A stretch of 64,000 nt of DNA, taken from the NCBI RefSeq assembly GCF_033441515.1, contig NZ_JAWQJT010000002.1, positions 310,001 through 374,000 on the forward strand. The letters run 5' to 3'. This document shows positions 59,342-64,000 of this stretch, piece after piece; positions within the stretch are counted from its first letter, which is position 1, and each line of letters begins with the position of its first letter. Source of the stretch: Amycolatopsis solani (GTDB taxonomy: Bacteria > Actinomycetota > Actinomycetes > Mycobacteriales > Pseudonocardiaceae). Below the pieces are notes generated by a model. It saw only the letters and a list, made by a program, of their open reading frames with translations. It did not search any database and was not told the DNA's origin. A program made the translations under genes and the position numbers.

Positions 59342-60837
59342 CGCTGCTGTCCGTCCGCGGGATCGTGAAGGCCTTCCCCGGCGTCCGCGCGCTCGACGGC
59401 GTCGACCTCGACGTCGAGCCCGGCGAAGTGCACTGCCTGCTCGGCCAGAACGGCGCGGGCAAGTCGACGCTGATCAAGGTCCTCGCCGGCGCGCACCGGC
59501 CGGACGCGGGGGAGCTCAGGTGGCAGGGCGAGCCCGTCTCGCTCAGCTCGCCGGTCGACGCCCTGCGCCTCGGCATCGCCACCATGTACCAGGAACTCGA
59601 CCTGGTGCCCGGGCTTTCGGTGGCGGACAACATCTTCCTCGGCCACGAACGCGCCCGCTTCGGGTTCACGCGGATCTCGCAGGCCCGCGACGAGGCCGCC
59701 CGCCTGATGGCCCGGCTCGGCCACCCGGACATCCGCCCGTCGACCGAGGTCGGCAAGCTCTCCGCGGCCGGGCAGCAGCTGGTGTCGATGGCCCGCGCGC
59801 TGGCCCACGACGCCCGGCTGCTCGTGATGGACGAACCGACCGCCGCGCTGGCCGGCGAGGAGGTCGACAACCTCTTCCGCATCGTCGGCGAGCTGACCGC
59901 CGACGGCGTCGCGGTCGTCTACATCTCGCACCGGCTCGAAGAACTGCGCCGGATCGGGCACCGGGTGACTGTGCTCAAGGACGGCCGGACCGTCGGCACC
60001 GGCCTCGACGCCCGCACGACGCCGACCGCCGACCTGGTCGCGCTGATGGCCGGGCGCAAGGTCGAGACCGTCTTCGGGCCGCGCCACGAGGGACACGCCA
60101 AGTCCACGCCGGTGCTCGAAGTCGCGAACCTGTCCCGCAAGGGCGAGTTCGAGGACATCGGCTTCACCGTCCACGCGGGCGAGGTCGTCGGCATCGCCGG
60201 GCTGGTCGGCTCCGGGCGCAGCGAGCTGCTCGAGACGATCTTCGGCGCGCGCAAGCCCGACACCGGCACCGTCGCGGTGCAGGGCAAGCAGCTGCGGACC
60301 GGCAGCGTGCTCGCCGCCGTCAAGGCCGGCATCGGCCTCGCGCCGGAAGAGCGCAAGAGCCAGGGCCTGCTGCTGGACCTGCCGGTGGTGCACAACGTGA
60401 CCCTGGCGAGCCTCGACCGCTACGCGAAGCTCGGCTTCAGCGAGCGCGCGAAGGAACTGGAGGACGCCGGCGCGAGCCTGCGCCGCCTCGACCTGCGGCC
60501 CGCCGATCCGCGGCGGATCGTCCGCACGCTGTCCGGCGGCAACCAGCAGAAGGCCGTGCTCGCGCGGTGGCTGGTCCGCGGGTGCCGGGTGCTGCTGCTC
60601 GACGAGCCGACGCGCGGCGTCGACGTCGGCGCCCGGGCCGAGCTGTACCGGCTGATCGACGAGCTGGCCGCGACCGGCGTCGCGATCGTGCTGGTGTCCA
60701 GCGAAATCCCCGAGGTGCTCGGGCTGTCCGACCGGGTGCTGGTGCTGCGCGAGGGCCGCGTCCTCGCCGACCGGCGCTCCGGCGGGCTGACCGAGGCCGA
60801 GGTGCTCGACGTGATCCTGGAGGGCAGCGCGGCATGA
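59338..60837 (+). CDS. Sugar ABC transporter ATPase (RbsA/XylG type, two NBDs)
   Basis: A 499-residue protein with two nucleotide-binding domains, as in ribose-type importers. The first has Walker A GQNGAGKST (about residue 36) and Walker B LLVMDEPTAALAGEE. The second has the degenerate Walker A GLVGSGRSE and a canonical signature LSGGNQQKAVLARWL with VLLLDEPTRGVDVG. A degenerate second P-loop is normal for this family. ATG 59338 overlaps the ROK stop and is preceded by GAGGAGG. It energises uptake through the permease encoded next. Confidence 0.95.
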   Translation: MTLLSVRGIVKAFPGVRALDGVDLDVEPGEVHCLLGQNGAGKSTLIKVLAGAHRPDAGELRWQGEPVSLSSPVDALRLGIATMYQELDLVPGLSVADNIFLGHERARFGFTRISQARDEAARLMARLGHPDIRPSTEVGKLSAAGQQLVSMARALAHDARLLVMDEPTAALAGEEVDNLFRIVGELTADGVAVVYISHRLEELRRIGHRVTVLKDGRTVGTGLDARTTPTADLVALMAGRKVETVFGPRHEGHAKSTPVLEVANLSRKGEFEDIGFTVHAGEVVGIAGLVGSGRSELLETIFGARKPDTGTVAVQGKQLRTGSVLAAVKAGIGLAPEERKSQGLLLDLPVVHNVTLASLDRYAKLGFSERAKELEDAGASLRRLDLRPADPRRIVRTLSGGNQQKAVLARWLVRGCRVLLLDEPTRGVDVGARAELYRLIDELAATGVAIVLVSSEIPEVLGLSDRVLVLREGRVLADRRSGGLTEAEVLDVILEGSAA

Positions 60838-61832
60838 CCGAAACCCAAGCACCGCCACAGGAAGCGCTTCCCGCGCCGAGGCGGCGGTTCACCTTCTCCG
60901 CCGATCCACGGCTGCTCGGTCTCGCCGGCGTGCTCGTGGTCCTGTGCCTGGTCGGCCAGTTCACCCGGCCCGAACTGTTCTTCACCGAAAGCAACATCTC
61001 GACGATCCTGCGGCTGGCCGCCGCGATCGGCGTGGTCAGCGTCGGGATGACGTTCGTGATCATCAGCGGCGGCATCGACCTGTCCGTCGGCTCGATGGTC
61101 GGCCTGGCCGGCGTCTGGCTGACCACGCTGGCGACGCAGTCGTACGGCCCGTTCGTGATGGTCGTCTGCGGGCTCGCCGTGGGCCTCGGCTGCGGGCTGG
61201 TCAACGGCGTGCTCGTCGCCTACGGCAAGGTCGTGCCGTTCATCGCGACGCTCGCGATGTACGTCTCGGCGCGCGGGCTCGCCGAGCGGATCAGCGGCCG
61301 CCGCACCCAGGTCGTCGCCGACCAGGACTTCCTGGCGTTCTTCCGCGGCGGGTTCCTCGGCATCCCGACGCTGATCTGGCTGTTCGCGCTGGTGTTCGCG
61401 GTGGGATGGGTGGTGCTCAACCGCACCACCTTCGGCCGCCGGACGTACGCGGTCGGCGGCAACCCCGAGGCGTCGCGGCTGGCCGGGATCAACGTCAAGC
61501 GGCACCTCGCGCTCGTCTACGGCGTGGCCGGGCTGTGCTGCGGGATCGCCGCCCTCATGGTCGTCGCGCGGACGACGGCGGGCGCGTCGACCAACGGCAT
61601 GTTCTACGAGCTCGACGCGATCGCCGCGGTGGTCATCGGCGGCACGCTGCTGACCGGCGGGCGCGGCTCGCTGATCGGCACCCTGATCGGCGTGCTGATC
61701 TTCACCGTGCTGTCGAACATCTTCACGCTCAACAACCTGGACACCGACATCCAGAACATCGCCAAAGGCGTGATCATCGTGCTCGCCGTGCTCTTGCAGT
61801 TCCGGGCCAGGAAAGCCAGGACCGGTCCGTAG
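60834..61832 (+). CDS. Sugar ABC transporter permease (RbsC type)
   Basis: A 332-residue integral membrane protein with about nine or ten hydrophobic segments and the family motifs VSVGMTFVIISGGIDLSVGSMVGLAG and YAVGGNPEASRLAGINVKRH. It forms the channel of the ribose-type importer. ATG overlaps the ATPase stop. The sugar cannot be deduced from the permease. Confidence 0.95.
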   Translation: MTETQAPPQEALPAPRRRFTFSADPRLLGLAGVLVVLCLVGQFTRPELFFTESNISTILRLAAAIGVVSVGMTFVIISGGIDLSVGSMVGLAGVWLTTLATQSYGPFVMVVCGLAVGLGCGLVNGVLVAYGKVVPFIATLAMYVSARGLAERISGRRTQVVADQDFLAFFRGGFLGIPTLIWLFALVFAVGWVVLNRTTFGRRTYAVGGNPEASRLAGINVKRHLALVYGVAGLCCGIAALMVVARTTAGASTNGMFYELDAIAAVVIGGTLLTGGRGSLIGTLIGVLIFTVLSNIFTLNNLDTDIQNIAKGVIIVLAVLLQFRARKARTGP

Positions 61833-61852
61833 AAAAACCTTTGGAGGCCGTC

Positions 61853-62908
61853 ATGACCGAACAACCCTTCCTCGGCCGCCGGGGATTCCTGCTGGGCGGG
61901 GCCGCCGTCGGCGCCGGCGCGCTGCTGGCCGGCTGCACGTCGAACACCCCCGCGAACTCGGAGTCGAACGCGCCGGTCGCCAACGCGGGCAGCAACGCCC
62001 AGCCGGGCAAGCCGGTCACGATCGGCTTCTCCGCGCCCGCGGCCGACCACGGGTGGATCGCGGCGATCACCAAGAACGCCAAGGCGCAGGCGCAGAAGTT
62101 CAGCGAGGTGAAGTTCAACGCCACCGAGGGCACCAACGACGTCAACCAGCAGATCTCCCAGGTGGAGACGCTGATCAACGCCAAGGTCGACGTGCTGGTG
62201 ATCCTGCCCTTCGACGGCAAGGCGCTCACGTCGGTGGGCCAGCAGGCGATGGACGCCGGCATCCCGGTGATCAACCTCGACCGCGTCTTCGACACGCCGC
62301 TGGCGTACCGGACGTGGATCGGCGGCGACAACTACCGGATGGGCGTGAACGCGGGCAACTACATCGCCGCGGAGCTCAAGAAGAAGAACGTCGCGAACCC
62401 GATCATCGGCGAGGTGGCCGGGATCGACTCGCTGCCGCTGACCCAGGAACGCAGCAAGGGCTTCGCGGACGCGCTGGGGCGCAGCGGTTTCAAGGTCGGC
62501 CCGCGCGTGTCGGCGCAGTTCACGTCGGAGTCGGGCGAGCAGCAGACCGCGAACCTGCTCCAGGGCGCGCCCAAGCTGGACGCGCTGTGGAACCACGACG
62601 ACGACCAGGGCATCGGCGTCAACGCGGCGATCGACACCGCGGGGCGCAAGGAGTTCATCATGGTCGGCGGGGCCGGCTCGAAGAACATGATGAACCTGAT
62701 CAAGGCGGATGCCTCGCCGATCAAGGCGACCGTGCTCTACAGCCCGTCGATGGCCTCGACCGCGGTCGCGCTGGCCCGCCTGCTCGGGCAGGGCAAGGGG
62801 ATCGGCGACCTGGCCGAGCACGACATCCCGGCCGAGATCACCACGTACTCGGCGGTCGTGACCAAGGAGAACGTCGACCAGTACCTCGACGTCGGCTTCG
62901 ACTCCTGA
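61853..62908 (+). CDS. Sugar ABC transporter substrate-binding lipoprotein, possible Tat substrate
   Basis: A 351-residue periplasmic-binding-protein-like lipoprotein (RbsB/peripla_BP_4 type). The N-terminus GRRGFLLGGAAVGAGALLAGC combines a twin-arginine-like motif with a lipobox (Cys28). The mature part has IGFSAPAADHGWIAAITKNAKAQA, INAKVDVLVILPFDG and GIPVINLDR, typical of the ribose/xylose-binding fold. GGAGG lies just before ATG 61853. It delivers the sugar to the two components encoded upstream. Confidence 0.94.
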   Translation: MTEQPFLGRRGFLLGGAAVGAGALLAGCTSNTPANSESNAPVANAGSNAQPGKPVTIGFSAPAADHGWIAAITKNAKAQAQKFSEVKFNATEGTNDVNQQISQVETLINAKVDVLVILPFDGKALTSVGQQAMDAGIPVINLDRVFDTPLAYRTWIGGDNYRMGVNAGNYIAAELKKKNVANPIIGEVAGIDSLPLTQERSKGFADALGRSGFKVGPRVSAQFTSESGEQQTANLLQGAPKLDALWNHDDDQGIGVNAAIDTAGRKEFIMVGGAGSKNMMNLIKADASPIKATVLYSPSMASTAVALARLLGQGKGIGDLAEHDIPAEITTYSAVVTKENVDQYLDVGFDS

Positions 62909-62913
62909 CCCCC

Positions 62914-62957
62914 TCGTGAGTGTTTAGGAGGGTTCTAACCCTCCTAAACACTCACGA
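62914..62957. repeat. Perfect 44-bp palindrome within the sugar operon
   Basis: Bases 62914-62934 and 62937-62957 are perfect 21-bp reverse complements around a 2-base centre. The left arm starts TCGTGAGTGTTTAGGAGGG. It begins 5 bases after the binding-protein stop and ends 29 bases before the oxidoreductase start. It could form a strong hairpin that lowers expression of the oxidoreductase relative to the transporter or protects the upstream mRNA. No U-tract follows. Confidence 0.85.
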
Positions 62958-62986
62958 CCACTTGCACCGAAACCAAAAGGAGGGGT

Positions 62987-64000
62987 ATGAGCCCGGGACG
63001 GGAAACCATCGGGATCGGCATGGTCGGGCACGCGTTCATGGGGGCGGTGCACTCGCACGCCTGGCGCAGCGTGCACCGGTTCTTCGACCCGCCGCTGGTG
63101 CCGAGGCTCGCGGTGCTCGGCGGCCGCGACGAAGCCCGGGCCACGGCGGCCGCGGAGAAGTTCGGCTGGGACGCGGTCGAGACCGACTGGCGGAAGCTCG
63201 TCGCCCGGGACGACGTCGGCCTGGTCGACGTCTGCACGCCGGGGGACAGCCACGCGGAGATCGCGATCGCCGCGCTCGAGGCCGGCAAGCACGTGCTGTG
63301 CGAGAAACCGCTGGCCAACACGGTCGCGGAGGCCGAGGCGATGGCCGAGGCGGCGCGGCGGGCCCGTGAACGCGGGGTGCGGGCCATGGTCGCGTTCAAC
63401 TACCGCCGGGTGCCCGCGCTCGCGCACGCCAGGAAACTGGTGGCGAGCGGGGCACTCGGGGAGATCCGGCACGTCCGGTCGGTGTACCTGCAGGACTGGC
63501 TGTCCGATCCGGAAGCACCGATGACCTGGCGGCTCCGCAAGGAGTCCGCCGGGTCGGGGGCGCTGGGCGACCTGGGCGCGCACATCGTCGACGCCGCCCA
63601 GTTCGTCACCGGCGACCTGATCACCGGCGTCTCGGCGCTGACGAACACCTTCGTCAAGCAGCGCCCGGCCGAGAACGGCGGCACCGACGACGTGACGGTC
63701 GACGACACCGCGTTGTTCCTGGCCCGGCTGGCCGGGGGAGCGGTGGCGACCTTCGAGGCGACCCGCTTCGCGCTCGGCCGCAAGAACGCGATGCGGCTGG
63801 AGGTCAACGGGTCGAAGGCGAGCCTGGCGTTCGACTTCGAGTCGATGAACGAGCTGCAGTGGTACGAGGGCAGCGGCACCGAAGCCGGCTTCCGCCGCAT
63901 CCTCGTCACCGAGCCGCAGCACCCGTACGTCGGCGCCTGGTGGCCGCCGGGGCACCTGCTCGGCTACGAGCACACGTTCACCCACGAGGTCGCCGACTTC
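62987..64000 (+). CDS. Gfo/Idh/MocA-family oxidoreductase, 3' end outside window
   Basis: The visible 338 residues form an NAD(P)-dependent sugar or inositol dehydrogenase. A Rossmann start (GIGMVGHAFMGAVHSHAW) is followed by the family motif GKHVLCEKPLA (about residue 100) and YRRVPALAHARKL. The C-terminal domain contains GALGDLGAHIVDAAQFVTG, with the catalytic His. ATG 62987 follows AAAGGAGGGG. It is the last visible gene of the sugar operon, so it probably oxidises the imported sugar. No stop occurs before base 64000. Confidence 0.92.
   Translation, partial: MSPGRETIGIGMVGHAFMGAVHSHAWRSVHRFFDPPLVPRLAVLGGRDEARATAAAEKFGWDAVETDWRKLVARDDVGLVDVCTPGDSHAEIAIAALEAGKHVLCEKPLANTVAEAEAMAEAARRARERGVRAMVAFNYRRVPALAHARKLVASGALGEIRHVRSVYLQDWLSDPEAPMTWRLRKESAGSGALGDLGAHIVDAAQFVTGDLITGVSALTNTFVKQRPAENGGTDDVTVDDTALFLARLAGGAVATFEATRFALGRKNAMRLEVNGSKASLAFDFESMNELQWYEGSGTEAGFRRILVTEPQHPYVGAWWPPGHLLGYEHTFTHEVADF

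Overview
The window is about 72% GC with GTG starts, actinobacterial gene families (MbtH, SARP/AfsR regulator, WXG100-type effectors, LitR-type MerR regulator, PDWY-type cytochrome b) and strong G/C bias at third codon positions. This suggests a filamentous actinomycete, most likely of the Pseudonocardiaceae (Amycolatopsis-like). The genus is my inference, not a search result.

Layout. (1) 1-19.9 kb: 3' end of a non-ribosomal peptide synthetase (NRPS) cluster: a truncated NRPS (E tail-C-A-T), a 4,912-residue NRPS built as two C-A-T-C-A-T-E bimodules, an MFS exporter and an MbtH-like protein, all overlapping or closely spaced on +. By the usual ten specificity positions the visible residues read D-X, Val, a probably basic residue, D-Thr, the same probably basic residue and a D-configured unknown. 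The line ends in an E domain and no thioesterase is present. (2) 20.1-27.2 kb: an island around a MerR/cobalamin-domain regulator: FAD oxidase plus SDR/DUF2867 operon, DUF2236 oxygenase, the regulator, a stand-alone qcrB with a DUF3099 protein, and TspO. Four intergenic sites share the form TGCATCG-N4-TGCATCG with an 11-bp period, suggesting one regulon. (3) 27.2-32.1 kb: small hypotheticals, an aldehyde dehydrogenase, a DEDDh exonuclease-BRCT protein with an unknown partner, and a DUF4231/SLATT-like membrane protein. (4) 32.1-45.6 kb: two secreted PKD-type paralogues, then two large convergent type-VII-style effectors, one an RHS/YD-repeat protein with a ββα-Me nuclease tail and one a low-complexity protein with a PD-(D/E)XK nuclease tail. 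They share a homologous N-terminal module and have no immunity gene beside them. Two secreted proteins follow. (5) 45.8-51.2 kb: a Kup potassium transporter and an osmolyte ABC system whose two permeases and ATPase are fused in one chain, plus its lipoprotein. (6) 51.2-56.5 kb: a HEAT-rich protein that looks like a STAND/NACHT protein without its NTPase, and an AfsR-like SARP regulator. (7) 56.7-64 kb: two ROK regulators and a ribose-type sugar ABC operon ending in a Gfo/Idh/MocA oxidoreductase cut by the window edge.

No tRNA, rRNA, CRISPR array or transposase was recognised. Intergenic DNA is scarce; no gene-free stretch exceeds about 300 bases. Notable non-coding structure: a 200-bp insertion bounded by 43-bp direct repeats at the NRPS gene junction, long palindromes at gene ends, a pair of ACTTT-N15-AAAGT sites before the sugar operon, and a palindromic word (GTCCACWGTGGAC) that recurs in coding DNA with atypical codons.
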